Positions 26,545-35,088 of a stretch of DNA of 64,000 nucleotides are shown one piece after another. Position 1 is the first letter of the stretch; every line of letters begins with the position of its first letter. Both the position numbers and the translations under genes were made by a program. The stretch comes from a bacterium (GTDB taxonomy: Bacteria > Elusimicrobiota > Elusimicrobia > UBA1565 > UBA9628). The notes under the pieces are model-generated. The model worked only from the letters and a program-made list of their open reading frames with translations, did not search any database and was not told the DNA's origin. The DNA is taken from positions 62,001 to 126,000 of the forward strand of contig JAJZAK010000002.1 of the NCBI GenBank assembly GCA_021799485.1, read 5' to 3'.

Positions 26545-27726
26545 TTATCTCTGCGACATCGGCAAGTAGGCCCTGGGCTCAGGGCCGTCATAGATGGACG
26601 CCGGACGGAATATGCGATTCTTCTCCCAGTATTCCAGGACATGCGCGGTCCAGCCCGCCACCCGGGCGATCGCGAAGATGGGCGTGAAGAGGTCCGTCGC
26701 GATTCCGATCTGGTGGTACACGATGCCGGAGTAAAGGTCCACGTTGGGGAAGATGCCCTGCTTTCCCTTGCGGGCGATCATCACGGCTTCAAGCCTGTCG
26801 GTGATGTCGAAGAAACGCGAGAACTTCGTCTTCTCGGAAAGGCGCCGGGCGTATTCCTTGAGGATTCGGGCGCGCGGATCGTAGTTCTTGTAGACGCGAT
26901 GGCCGAACCCCGAGATCTTGATCTTCTTGGCGAGCGCGTCGTCGACGAAGGCCTCGACTTGCGTGGCGTCCCCGATTTGGAGGAGCATTTTAAGCACCTC
27001 CTCGTTGGCGCCCCCGTGCAGCGGCCCCTTCAAGGCGCCCACGCCCGAGGCGACCGCCGAGTAAAGGTCGGAGAGGGTCGAGGCCGTGACGAGCGCCGCG
27101 AACGTCGACGCGTTCATTTCATGGTCGAGATGCAGGATGAGCGCCATGTCCATGATGCGGGCCGTCGCCTCGTCGGGCTCCTTGCCGAAAAGCATATAGA
27201 GGAAGTTGGCCGCGTGGCCGAGCTTCGGATTGGGCTCGACCGGCTTCTGATTCTGGCGCAGGCGGTGAAAGGTCGCCATGACCGTGGGAAACCGCGCCGT
27301 GATCGCGATCGCGCGGTGGAGATTCGCCTCAGGCGAGCGCTCGGGGTTCTGATCGAAGGAGGACAAAAGGGAGGTCATCGTCCTCAGCACGTCCATCGGC
27401 TGGGCGGTATGGGGGAGCATCGAGATGAAGTCGACCGCCTGCTGGGGCAGAGCCCGGTTGCGGCGCAGTTCCGCTTTCAGGGCGTCAAGTTCGTCTTGTT
27501 TGGGAAGCCGGCCATGCCAAAGAAGGAAAGCCGTCTCCTCGAAGGTGGAAGCGCTCGCCAAGTCCTCGATGGGGTAGCCCATGTAGTAGAGCTTCCCCTG
27601 CGTGCCGTCGATCCGGCAAAGCTTGCTTTTCGCGACGGGGACTCCCTCGAGTCCCGCGGAGTAAGCCGCCGTTGCCTCGGCCTTTTCCGTCTGCTGCGAT
27701 TCCTCCAATCCTATCTTAGCCGCCAT
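26545..27726 (-). CDS. gltA: citrate synthase
   Basis: A 393-residue citrate synthase. ATG 27726 sits behind a very strong Shine-Dalgarno (TAAGGAGGGGG); the track start at 27852 lies inside the CBS gene. Motifs: HLDHEMNASTFAALVTAST, GPLHGGANEEVLKML (catalytic His), GFGHRVYKNYDPRA (catalytic His) and NVDLYSGIVYHQIG (catalytic Asp). Size and sequence fit the short dimeric type rather than the NADH-regulated proteobacterial hexamer, which carries an extra N-terminal domain. Confidence 0.95.
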   Translation of the reverse strand: MAAKIGLEESQQTEKAEATAAYSAGLEGVPVAKSKLCRIDGTQGKLYYMGYPIEDLASASTFEETAFLLWHGRLPKQDELDALKAELRRNRALPQQAVDFISMLPHTAQPMDVLRTMTSLLSSFDQNPERSPEANLHRAIAITARFPTVMATFHRLRQNQKPVEPNPKLGHAANFLYMLFGKEPDEATARIMDMALILHLDHEMNASTFAALVTASTLSDLYSAVASGVGALKGPLHGGANEEVLKMLLQIGDATQVEAFVDDALAKKIKISGFGHRVYKNYDPRARILKEYARRLSEKTKFSRFFDITDRLEAVMIARKGKQGIFPNVDLYSGIVYHQIGIATDLFTPIFAIARVAGWTAHVLEYWEKNRIFRPASIYDGPEPRAYLPMSQR

Positions 27727-27737
27727 GGTCCCCCTCC

Positions 27738-28259
27738 TTATCTGCATAAATATTTCAATAGATCCCGCGCCGACACGACCCCCATTCCTCCCTTGGAGAG
27801 CTTGACGGCGATGTGCAGGTGCGCGCTCAAGGCCATCCGGTTGAAGGCCCACGCGAGCTCGTCCGTATCGTTAAGACATCCCGAGTCGGACCAGACAAGG
27901 CTCCTGAGTTTCGTGCGGGCCAAATCCGTTTTCGCAAGCGGGGCGTGATAGAGGATCTCCCGCTCGGAGATCATCCCCAAATACCTCCCGTCCTTCTCGA
28001 TGAGAACGCAGCCGATTTTGTGATGGCGCATCCGCTCGATCGCCGCCAGGGCCGAATCGTCCGGACCCAGGGACACGGCGTGCCGTGGGGACAAGTCGCC
28101 CACGGCTCCTTCAATGATCCTTTTTTCGATCCCGGTCCTAGGCTTGAGTTCCTCGACGCGCGCGAGGGCCGCGCCGCAGGAGTCGCACTCGTCCGTCCCA
28201 AGAATGTTCTCGTGCCCGCAGTCGGGGCACTCCGTGCTCCGCCTCACGAGACGACCCAT
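27738..28259 (-). CDS. zinc-ribbon/CBS-domain protein
   Basis: A 173-residue protein. Residues 9-33 form a zinc ribbon with CPDCGHENILGTDECDSCGA (two CXXC pairs). Residues about 55-170 contain a CBS pair (PRHAVSLGPDDSALAAIERM, HHKIGCVLIEKDGRYLGMIS and a degenerate second copy ending GVVSARDLLKYL). CBS pairs bind adenine nucleotides, so this could be an energy sensor. It overlaps korB by 16 bp and is 11 bp from gltA, inside the TCA operon. Confidence 0.85.
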   Translation of the reverse strand: MGRLVRRSTECPDCGHENILGTDECDSCGAALARVEELKPRTGIEKRIIEGAVGDLSPRHAVSLGPDDSALAAIERMRHHKIGCVLIEKDGRYLGMISEREILYHAPLAKTDLARTKLRSLVWSDSGCLNDTDELAWAFNRMALSAHLHIAVKLSKGGMGVVSARDLLKYLCR

Positions 28260-29293
28260 GTCTCACCCTCCGCTCCCCGCAAAAGCGCCGTCAAATCGGC
28301 GGGCCGGGCCTGGCGGGCCGCGGCGACCTGGCCTTCGATCAAATCCTCAAGCGTCGGCCGCTCGACCGCCCTGAAGACCCCTTGGGGAACCGGAAAATCC
28401 GGGCGCCCGATGTTGGCCAGAAGATGCGCGAGAGCCGTCGATGGGGCCTTTTCGTCATGGACGAGAAGATCGGCGGGGGGCTTGCCGGAATCGAACTCCA
28501 CGATCTCGGGGTCGAGCCCCTTGAGCCGAAGGCCCTTGTTCTTGTCCTTGCCGAATATCATGGGCTTGCCGTGTTCGAGGAACAGGTTGTGCTCCTCGCG
28601 GGTCGACTTCTCGGAGACGTCGGCCCAAGCGCCGTCGTTGAAGACGATGCAGTTCTGGAGAATTTCCACGAAGGACGAACCCTTATGCCGCGCCGCCCGT
28701 TCCAGGACATGCCCCAGGGAGGCAAGATCCGTGTCGATCGCCCTCGCGACGAAGGTGGCCTCGGCCGCGAGAGCGAGACTTAAGGGATTGATCGGGTAAT
28801 CCACGGAGCCGAAAGGCGTGGACTTCGTCTTCTTGCCGACCTCGGACGTCGGCGAGGTCTGCCCTTTCGTGAGCCCATAGATCTTATTGTTGAAAAGCAG
28901 GATTTTCAGATCGACGTTGCGGCGCAGGGCGTGAATAAGATGGTTCCCCCCGATCGAAAGCCCGTCTCCATCGCCCGTCACGACCCAGACCATGAGCTCG
29001 GGGCGGCTCGCCTTAAGTCCCGTCGCGAAGGTCGGCGCCCGGCCGTGGATCGTGTGCATCCCGAAGGTGTTCATGTAGTACGGGAATCGGGAGGAGCATC
29101 CAATTCCCGATATGAAGACATGGTTTTCACGGGAAAGGCCCAGCGAAGGAAGAAGTTTTTGGACCGTGGCCAGAATCGCATAGTCTCCGCAGCCAGGGCA
29201 CCAGCGGACCATTTGGTCCGAAACGAAGTCCTTGCGCGCCAGGACGGGCTTGGCCGGGGCTCCGGCTGGCGTCGACGGGATGGTCTCAGCCAC
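28244..29293 (-). CDS. korB: 2-oxoacid:ferredoxin oxidoreductase, beta subunit
   Basis: About 349 residues from GTG 29293, which overlaps the korA stop by 8 bp; the track start at 29386 would lie deep in korA. Thiamine-binding blocks: WCPGCGDYAIL, TGDGDGLSIGGNHL and LLFNNKIYGLTKGQTSPTS. IGCSSRFPYYMNTFG is typical. With KorA it oxidatively decarboxylates a 2-oxoacid, probably 2-oxoglutarate given sucCD and gltA next door, and reduces ferredoxin; it may run in reverse. Confidence 0.93.
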   Translation of the reverse strand: MAETIPSTPAGAPAKPVLARKDFVSDQMVRWCPGCGDYAILATVQKLLPSLGLSRENHVFISGIGCSSRFPYYMNTFGMHTIHGRAPTFATGLKASRPELMVWVVTGDGDGLSIGGNHLIHALRRNVDLKILLFNNKIYGLTKGQTSPTSEVGKKTKSTPFGSVDYPINPLSLALAAEATFVARAIDTDLASLGHVLERAARHKGSSFVEILQNCIVFNDGAWADVSEKSTREEHNLFLEHGKPMIFGKDKNKGLRLKGLDPEIVEFDSGKPPADLLVHDEKAPSTALAHLLANIGRPDFPVPQGVFRAVERPTLEDLIEGQVAAARQARPADLTALLRGAEGETWVVS

Positions 29294-31169
29294 GAGCGCC
29301 TCCGTTATTAAGAATATCCTCGACCGCCTCCTCCACATCGGCGGCCTTGAGCGGCTGGCCGCGCACGCAGTTAAAGCCCTTGGCATCGACGAGGTAGCGC
29401 GAGCGTATCATTTTGACAAGCTGGCCCAGATTGATCTCGGGGACGAGGACGCGCTCGAAACATCCCAGGATTTCGCCTAGGTCGGGCGGAAGAGGATTAA
29501 GATAGCGCAGATGCAGGCTCGAAACGGACAGGCCTTGGGCCTGGCAGCGCCGCACGGCTTGGGTGATGGAGCCGTAAGTGCTGCCCCAGCCGACGACCAG
29601 AAGCTTGCCGGAAGAAGGGCCCTGAATCTGGGATTTAGGGATCTCCCGGGCGACCTGGGCGACCTTGGCGGCGCGCAGCCGCGTCATGCGCTCGTGATTG
29701 TCGGGGTCGTAGCTGACGTTCCCCGTGACGTCCGCCTTCTCGATCCCGCCGATGCGATGTTCGTAGCCGGCATTCCCCGGAGAGACCCAGGGCCGGGCCA
29801 GTGTCTCGGAGTCGCGCGCGTAGGGCTTGAAGCGGTCCGCGGACGGGATCGGCGGACGGCTGAAGCGCGGCAGCTCTCCCATCCCCGGAATGCGCCAGGG
29901 CTCGGAGCCGTTGGCCAGATAGCCGTCGGAAAGGAGAACGACCGGGGTCATATATTTAACCGCGATGCGGAATGCCTCAAGAACCATGCCGAAGCAGTCG
30001 GCGGGAGTCGCGGACGCCAGGACCGGCACCGGACACTCGCCGTGCCGGCCGTAGAGGGCCTGCAGCAGATCCGCCTGTTCGGTCTTGGTCGGCATTCCCG
30101 TCGAGGGGCCGCTGCGCTGGACGTCGAGGATCACGAGCGGAAGCTCGAGCATGACCGCGTAGCCGATCGCCTCGGACTTCAGGGCGAGCCCGGGGCCGCT
30201 CGTCCCCGTCGCGCCGAGCTTGCCTCCGAAGGAAGCGCCGATCGCGGAGCCGATCGCGGCGATCTCGTCTTCGGCCTGGAAGGTGCGGACGCCGAAATTC
30301 TTATGTTTGGAGAGTTCATGGAGCACGTCCGAGGCCGGGGTGATGGGGTAGGAGCCGTACCAAAGCTCGATCCCCGACAGGACGGATGCCGCGACCATGC
30401 CCAAGGCGGCGGCCTCGTTTCCCGTGATGTTGCGATAAATTCCTGGAGAGAGCGCCGCCTTCTTGACCGTGTAATGGGCGTTGAAAATCTCGGTTGTCTC
30501 GGCGTAGGCGTTGCCGGCCTTGAGAGCCCGCTGGTTCGCCTCGACCAGGACGGCGGACTTCTTGAATTTCTCCGCGATCCAACGCAGGGTGGGATCAAGC
30601 GGACGATCAAAGAGCCAGTACATCATCCCCAGGGCGAAGAAATTCTTCGAGCGCTCGGCCTGAACCTTGGTGAGATCGAGGCCCTGCAAGGCCAGACCCG
30701 TAAGCCTGGAAAGCTCCACCCGGAGCACGCGGTATCCGGAAAGCGACCCATCCTTGAGCGGATCCGCGGCGCAAGCCGCCTTCGCGAGATTCTGGGGGGT
30801 GAAGGAATCCGTGTTGACGATGAGAAAACCGCCCGGCTTCAAATCCTTGAGATTCCCCTTGAGGGCGGCGGGGTTCATGGCGACCAGGACATCCGGGGCG
30901 TCGCCGGGGGTCAGGATGTCGCCGCCTCCAAAGTGGATCTGGAAGCCGCTGATGCCGGGAAGCGTGCCTGCCGGCGCCCGGATCTCGGCGGGATAGTCGG
31001 GGAGGGTCGAGAGGTCGTTTCCGGCGATCGCCGTCGTACGGGTGAACTGCATGCCGGTGAGCTGGATGCCGTCGCCGGAATCCCCGGCGAATCGAATCGT
31101 GGCTTCCTCGATCTCCTGGAGCTTGTCGGGTTTCTTGGAGGACTCGGGCATCTTGGTCGCGTCGGACAT
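29286..31169 (-). CDS. korA: 2-oxoacid:ferredoxin oxidoreductase, fused gamma-alpha subunit
   Basis: A 627-residue protein with the gamma domain first (RFAGDSGDGIQLTGMQFTR through about residue 200) and the pyrimidine-binding alpha domain after about residue 240 (WYGSYPITPASDVLHEL, FQAEDEIAAIGSAIGASFGG, TGTSGPGLALKSEAIGYAV, QRSGPSTGMPTKTEQADL). This fused layout is that of KorA-type enzymes. ATG 31169 shares one base with the stop of the CBS gene. Confidence 0.94.
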   Translation of the reverse strand: MSDATKMPESSKKPDKLQEIEEATIRFAGDSGDGIQLTGMQFTRTTAIAGNDLSTLPDYPAEIRAPAGTLPGISGFQIHFGGGDILTPGDAPDVLVAMNPAALKGNLKDLKPGGFLIVNTDSFTPQNLAKAACAADPLKDGSLSGYRVLRVELSRLTGLALQGLDLTKVQAERSKNFFALGMMYWLFDRPLDPTLRWIAEKFKKSAVLVEANQRALKAGNAYAETTEIFNAHYTVKKAALSPGIYRNITGNEAAALGMVAASVLSGIELWYGSYPITPASDVLHELSKHKNFGVRTFQAEDEIAAIGSAIGASFGGKLGATGTSGPGLALKSEAIGYAVMLELPLVILDVQRSGPSTGMPTKTEQADLLQALYGRHGECPVPVLASATPADCFGMVLEAFRIAVKYMTPVVLLSDGYLANGSEPWRIPGMGELPRFSRPPIPSADRFKPYARDSETLARPWVSPGNAGYEHRIGGIEKADVTGNVSYDPDNHERMTRLRAAKVAQVAREIPKSQIQGPSSGKLLVVGWGSTYGSITQAVRRCQAQGLSVSSLHLRYLNPLPPDLGEILGCFERVLVPEINLGQLVKMIRSRYLVDAKGFNCVRGQPLKAADVEEAVEDILNNGGARG

Positions 31170-31630
31170 TACGCTCCCTCCACGTGCTCGGTGACCCTGG
31201 TGTCTGGAGGACGGTTGACGACCGCCGCCGGGAAGTGGTCGGCCAGATAAGCGATCAGTCCGGAAACCGTCAGCAAGGCCGCCGGTCGTCCCGCCTTGTC
31301 GACGAGCGGGAGATTGCGCACGCCGTGCTCCTGCATGATCTCCACCGCCCGGCCAATCGGATCGTCGAGACGGACCGTGATGGGCTTGGCGGTCATAAAC
31401 TCGGCGACGGGCCGGGAAAGCTTGGCCGTCGCCGCCACCTTCATCAGATAATCCCTTTCCGTGAAGATTCCCACGAGCTTTTTCCCCTTGACGACAAGGG
31501 CGCAGTGGACATGCCCCTGGCGCATGCCCTTGAGGACATCAGCGAGGGAGGACTTGTCTTCGACGCAGAGAAGCTTGTGCTGAGCCGCCGCCGCGACCTT
31601 CTCGCTGAGGGCCTCGGTTTTAATCGACAT
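31169..31630 (-). CDS. CBS-domain protein, first gene of the TCA operon
   Basis: A 153-residue protein made almost wholly of a CBS pair: CVEDKSSLADVLKGMRQG, HCALVVKGKKLVGIFTERD, then VRLDDPIGRAVEIMQEHGVR and LPLVDKAGRPAALLTVSGLI. ATG 31630 is chosen because the promoter -10 box (31647-31652) lies between it and the track ATG at 31648. Probably a nucleotide-sensing regulator of the Kor complex or operon; function inferred from context only. Confidence 0.88.
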   Translation of the reverse strand: MSIKTEALSEKVAAAAQHKLLCVEDKSSLADVLKGMRQGHVHCALVVKGKKLVGIFTERDYLMKVAATAKLSRPVAEFMTAKPITVRLDDPIGRAVEIMQEHGVRNLPLVDKAGRPAALLTVSGLIAYLADHFPAAVVNRPPDTRVTEHVEGA

Positions 31631-31646
31631 GGCGGGGATGTAAATC

Positions 31647-31676
31647 ACTATACAACTCCTGCGAGGCGGCCTTCAA
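31647..31676 (-). promoter_or_regulatory. promoter of the kor-gltA-sucCD operon
   Basis: On the minus strand TTGAAG (31676-31671), 18-bp spacer, TATAGT (31652-31647). The ATG at 31630 is about 16 nt further, so the leader is about 10 nt. The insertion sequence begins 9 bp beyond the -35 box. Confidence 0.55.
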
Positions 31677-31685
31677 GGGAACGCA

Positions 31686-31787
31686 TCAACTCACGTAAGA
31701 TGTCCCCGAACATGAGCCCGTCAACTCACCTAAGATGTCCCCCAACGGCGCGATATAGCGCTGTTTTGGGGGACATGAGAGATGAGT
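31686..31787. repeat. cluster of three transposase-binding-like repeats at the left end
   Basis: Two direct copies (31686-31710 and 31721-31745) and one inverted copy (about 31766-31787) of a 22-25-bp motif with ATGTCCCC at its core. The inverted copy overlaps the transposase start codon, so the transposase could repress its own gene. Confidence 0.6.
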
Positions 31788-33065
31788 CCATCGGCGAGGA
31801 GGGAGTACGTGAGTCGAATGCAGGTGTTGTATCGGCAAGCAAGAAGACGCCGCGAGAAGGGACGGCTTCTCAACCAAGTCTGCGAGACGCTGGGGCGCAG
31901 CCGGAGACAAGCCAAACGTCTCATGCGGCATCCGGCGTGGCCGGAGCGGCCGTTTCGCCGCCGGGAGCCGGTCTATCCCGAGCGGTTGGTGCGTATTCTC
32001 GAATCGGTGTGGGAAGCGACGCAGCGGGCCTGGTCGGTGAGGCTCAAAGCAGCCCTGCCCTTGTGGATGCCGTGGATCAAGAAGCGCTGGGCGCTCAGCA
32101 CGGAGGAGGAGCGTTTGCTCCTGGCGATGAGCCCGGCCACGATCGACCGGAGGCTGGCGGCCCATCGCAACGCCGTTCGGCGCCGCGTCTATGGCAGGAC
32201 CAAGCCGGGACATTGGCTGATGCGCACGATCCCGATACAGACCGAATGGAACGTCCGGGAAGTCGGCTGGGTCGAGGCGGACACGGTCAGCCACGCCGGA
32301 GGCTCGGCGGCGGGAGTCTTCGCCTCGACCTTAAGCGAGGTCGAATTGTTCTCGGGCTGGGTGGAGCTGGAGGCGACCTTGGGCAAGGGAGCCCGGGACG
32401 TGGCCGCCGCGGCCGATCGCCTCAAGGCGGACATGCCATTCCAACAGAAGGGGATGGACACGGACTGCGGCGAGGAGTTCATCAACTACGCCATGGAGAC
32501 CTGGTGCCGGGACAACCATGTGAGGCGCTTGCGCAGCCGGCCCTACAAGAAGGACGACCAGGCCCATATCGAGCAGAAGAACGGCACGCATGTCCGGCGC
32601 CTCATCGGCTGGGATCGCTACGACACCCAGGAGGCGGTCGACGCCCTCAACGACCTCTACCGCAACGAATGGCGTCTCTTGACGAACCTCTTTCTGCCCT
32701 CGGTCAAGCTTCAGCGCAAGCTGCGGGTCGCCTCGCGGATCAAGCGGCTCTATCACGAGGCCCAGACGCCCCTGGATCGTCTCTGGGAGTCGGGGCAGGG
32801 ACATCGGGAGAAGCTCTTGGATCTGCGCCGCCGGAGGCTTCGTCTCGACCCCTTCGAGCTGGCCCGCGCCGTGGAGAGCAAGCTCCAGCGGATATGGAGC
32901 CTGGCTTCCCGCAGCCCCAGCGCGGCCGCGCCACGCGCCTCAACCAAACGATGGCCCTCACCTTCCGAGTATGCCCCGCCGCCCCTGTTTGTCCCGCATT
33001 CGAACTGCGACATCAAGAGGCTGCGGGCCATGCATTGGCGAGACCGCTGCTTGGGGACGAACTGA
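31782..33065 (+). CDS. DDE transposase with integrase (rve) core
   Basis: A 427-residue transposase. The N-terminal 130 residues are a helix-turn-helix region (LLNQVCETLGRSRRQAKRLM). The catalytic triad fits D-D-X35-E: Asp167 in EADTVSH, Asp228 in GMDTDCGEEF and Glu264 in AHIEQKNGTH. The C-terminal third is basic. The fold is the retroviral-integrase type; the exact IS family needs a database comparison. The reading frame is intact, so the element may still be active. Confidence 0.9.
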   Translation: MSPSARREYVSRMQVLYRQARRRREKGRLLNQVCETLGRSRRQAKRLMRHPAWPERPFRRREPVYPERLVRILESVWEATQRAWSVRLKAALPLWMPWIKKRWALSTEEERLLLAMSPATIDRRLAAHRNAVRRRVYGRTKPGHWLMRTIPIQTEWNVREVGWVEADTVSHAGGSAAGVFASTLSEVELFSGWVELEATLGKGARDVAAAADRLKADMPFQQKGMDTDCGEEFINYAMETWCRDNHVRRLRSRPYKKDDQAHIEQKNGTHVRRLIGWDRYDTQEAVDALNDLYRNEWRLLTNLFLPSVKLQRKLRVASRIKRLYHEAQTPLDRLWESGQGHREKLLDLRRRRLRLDPFELARAVESKLQRIWSLASRSPSAAAPRASTKRWPSPSEYAPPPLFVPHSNCDIKRLRAMHWRDRCLGTN

Positions 33066-33298
33066 GGACATGATCCACTTTGTCCACAGCCGTCAACAGA
33101 AAGAAAAAGTCGACAAAAAGAAAGAGAACGGCCGATGACGGCTATTTCGGGGACATTTTTAGATGAGTTGACACGGGGAAAGTCGCCGCCCGAATCCTCA
33201 AGCAAGGCTGCTCTTGCCAGGCTGTGATTGGAGAGGGTCAAAGAGGCGGGTTATCGTGCCCCACGCACCGCGCACGAACCACCACGATGGCCGACGAT

Positions 33299-33514
33299 CT
33301 AAGTGGCGTTCTCGACAATTGTCCACCAGCCGGCTTCCACGCGATGGCGCCGGCAGCTTTCGCAAACGTCAATCCGCCCGTCAGGCCCGGAATAGGATTC
33401 CACAGCCGCCGTCGGCCCGCCCACCGTATCGGAGCAAACGCCGAAGACGCGCTCCTTGCACTTGCCCTCAACCTTCTCCTTCATTCCGACCAACGTCTTC
33501 TTTTTGAGTTGCAT
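33299..33514 (-). CDS. small cysteine-containing protein, unknown
   Basis: A 71-residue frame starting ATG 33514 behind a good Shine-Dalgarno (GAGGAGG, about 9 nt upstream). It has four cysteines: GKCKERVFGVCSD and DVCESCRRHRVEAGWW. The pattern suggests a small zinc-binding fold. The plus-strand ORF over the same DNA lacks such features. No relatives are recognised. It is isolated between the IS and an A/T-rich promoter region. Confidence 0.6.
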   Translation of the reverse strand: MQLKKKTLVGMKEKVEGKCKERVFGVCSDTVGGPTAAVESYSGPDGRIDVCESCRRHRVEAGWWTIVENAT

Positions 33515-33662
33515 TTGGTTGCGCCTCCTCTACTACTTATACTGATTTATACAGTTGAAACGCGTAGTTTTGAGTGGAGACGATTCCCTATATTCCTAAT
33601 TCATGATTCACGAATTGCGAATCTCAATTCCTTCTCAAGAACAGCGAAAGGGCCTGCTAATT
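33515..33662. other. A/T-rich non-coding stretch
   Basis: No supported gene. The composition drops sharply compared with the surrounding DNA, and short inverted repeats such as GATTC..GAATC occur. It leads into the palindrome and promoter at 33663-33719, so it looks like a regulatory or recently acquired segment. Confidence 0.5.
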
Positions 33663-33692
33663 ACAAATTAGTAGGCTTACCTACTAATTTGT
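33663..33692. promoter_or_regulatory. perfect 13-bp palindrome, probable operator
   Basis: Arms ACAAATTAGTAGG and CCTACTAATTTGT flank a 4-nt CTTA centre with no mismatch. The right arm shares its last T with the first base of the -35 box TTGACA, so a dimeric repressor bound here would block RNA polymerase. There is no T-run after it, so it is not a terminator. Confidence 0.75.
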
Positions 33693-33719
33693 TGACACGG
33701 CGGGACCTCCTGCTACAAT
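33692..33719 (+). promoter_or_regulatory. near-consensus sigma70 promoter giving a leaderless transcript
   Basis: TTGACA (33692-33697), 16-bp spacer, TACAAT (33714-33719). The ATG at 33726 is 7 nt after the -10 box, which is where transcription should begin. Confidence 0.75.
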
Positions 33720-33725
33720 AAGCCC

Positions 33726-34937
33726 ATGAAGCTCTATTTAAGGCCGATGACCCGGCAGCTCCTGGAGCGCCTCCGCGAGCCCCAGCGGCTCCTGCAAATC
33801 CTGGTCGGCCCGCGGCAGGTGGGGAAGACAACGGCAATCGCCCAAGCGGCTCAACTGCTGCGCCGCGCGGGCTTCTCCATCGTCTCGGCCAACGCCGACG
33901 CGCTGGCCTCTCCTCCCCGGGCCTGGATCGCCGAGCACTGGCGCAAGGCCGCCGCCCTGGCGAAATCGGGCAAGCCCGCCCTGCTCGCCTTCGACGAGCT
34001 TCAAAAAATCCCCGGCTGGAGCGAGATCGTCAAGAAAGAGTTCGACGCCGGCCAGCGGCTGCGCCCCTCGCAAAGGCCCCGCGTCGTGATCTCGGGCTCC
34101 TCGGCGCTGATGGTGGAGAAAGGGCTCACGGAAAGCCTCGCCGGCCGCTTCGAGCTCATACGCTTTCCCCATTGGGGCCTGGCCGAGGAATCCGGCGCCT
34201 TCCGCGTCGGGCTTGACCGCCACGTCGCCTTCGGCGGCTATCCCAGGCTGCGCGAGTTCGCCCCGGACGGCGAGCGCTTCCTCGAATACGTGCGCGACTC
34301 CATTATCGAGCCCGTGATCGGCAAGGACATCCTCCTCCTGCACCCCGTGGACAAGCCGGTCCTTCTTGGGCGGCTCTTCGAGTTCGCCTGCCATCATCCC
34401 GCGGAGATCGTGTCCCTCCAGAAGATGCTCGGCCAATTGACCGAGCAAGGCAACGTCACGACGATCGCGAACTACCTCGACCTGCTCTCCAAGGCCTTCC
34501 TGATCTCCCCTCTCCAGAAATACAGCCCGGAGATCCTGCGCGTGCGCTCGTCGAGCCCGAAATTGATCGTCCTCGCGCAGGCGCTGATCGCCGCGGTCCA
34601 AGGCCGCACGGCCGCGGACCTCACCAAGGACCGCGAGCGTTACGGGCGCTGGGCCAAGAACGCGGTCGGCGCGCACCTCCTAAGATCCGGGTTTGAAGTC
34701 TTCTATTGGCGCGACCGCGACGAGGAAATAGACTTCATCGCGCGGCGCCGCGGGACCGTCTGCGCCATCGAGGTCACGGTCTCCGCCAAAAAGCGCGGCG
34801 CCGCCCCGCTTCGGCGCTTGGCGACGCGGCTTGGCATCTCAAAGACCCTCGTCGTCGGCCCGGGCGGCGTCGACCTGGGCGATTTCCTCAAGACGGACCC
34901 CGCCTCCCGGATGAACGATGCGAATCAAAAGCGGTGA
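33726..34937 (+). CDS. AAA-type ATPase with DUF4143 C-terminal domain
   Basis: A 403-residue protein. Walker A is GPRQVGKTT (about residues 28-36), Walker B LLAFDELQKIP, sensor-like VISGSSALM. The C-terminal third holds the DUF4143 region, ending with a nuclease-like block FYWRDRDEEIDFIARRRG..CAIEVTVS that resembles a PD-(D/E)XK core (D-X-E). Such stand-alone ATPases are common in bacteria and archaea, often near mobile or defence genes; their function is not settled. Own palindrome-controlled promoter. Confidence 0.88.
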   Translation: MKLYLRPMTRQLLERLREPQRLLQILVGPRQVGKTTAIAQAAQLLRRAGFSIVSANADALASPPRAWIAEHWRKAAALAKSGKPALLAFDELQKIPGWSEIVKKEFDAGQRLRPSQRPRVVISGSSALMVEKGLTESLAGRFELIRFPHWGLAEESGAFRVGLDRHVAFGGYPRLREFAPDGERFLEYVRDSIIEPVIGKDILLLHPVDKPVLLGRLFEFACHHPAEIVSLQKMLGQLTEQGNVTTIANYLDLLSKAFLISPLQKYSPEILRVRSSSPKLIVLAQALIAAVQGRTAADLTKDRERYGRWAKNAVGAHLLRSGFEVFYWRDRDEEIDFIARRRGTVCAIEVTVSAKKRGAAPLRRLATRLGISKTLVVGPGGVDLGDFLKTDPASRMNDANQKR

Positions 34938-35088
34938 CGGGGCCGCTCAAAAGCGGCACAGGGTCGCCGGAAACCCAAACAAGCGGCGCTTTCGAGGCTC
35001 AGACCGACCGGACATTATGAAGGTCAGGGTCAAAATTTAAGAACGGCCAACGGGACCTCGTCCTGAAACACCCGCTCAGCCGGAGAAA

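Larger units (their letters stand above)
31686..33171 (+). mobile_element. insertion sequence, about 1.49 kb, with terminal inverted repeats
   Basis: The left end TCAACTCACGTAAGATGTCC (31686 onward) is matched by the right end, whose complement reads TCAACTCATCTAAAAATGTCC (ending 33171); both continue with CCGAA. One direct internal copy lies at 31721-31745 and an inverted one at about 31766-31787. A single DDE transposase gene fills the element. I could not find a clear target-site duplication. Confidence 0.85.

Noticed and set aside
29511-31250. 579-residue plus-strand ORF
   Set aside because: Shadow of korA.
31184-33073. 629-residue plus-strand ORF across the CBS gene and the IS
   Set aside because: Crosses the IS boundary and is out of frame with the DDE transposase, which has an intact triad.
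33663-33692. Palindrome read as a transcription terminator
   Set aside because: No T-run follows on either strand, and it abuts a -35 box.
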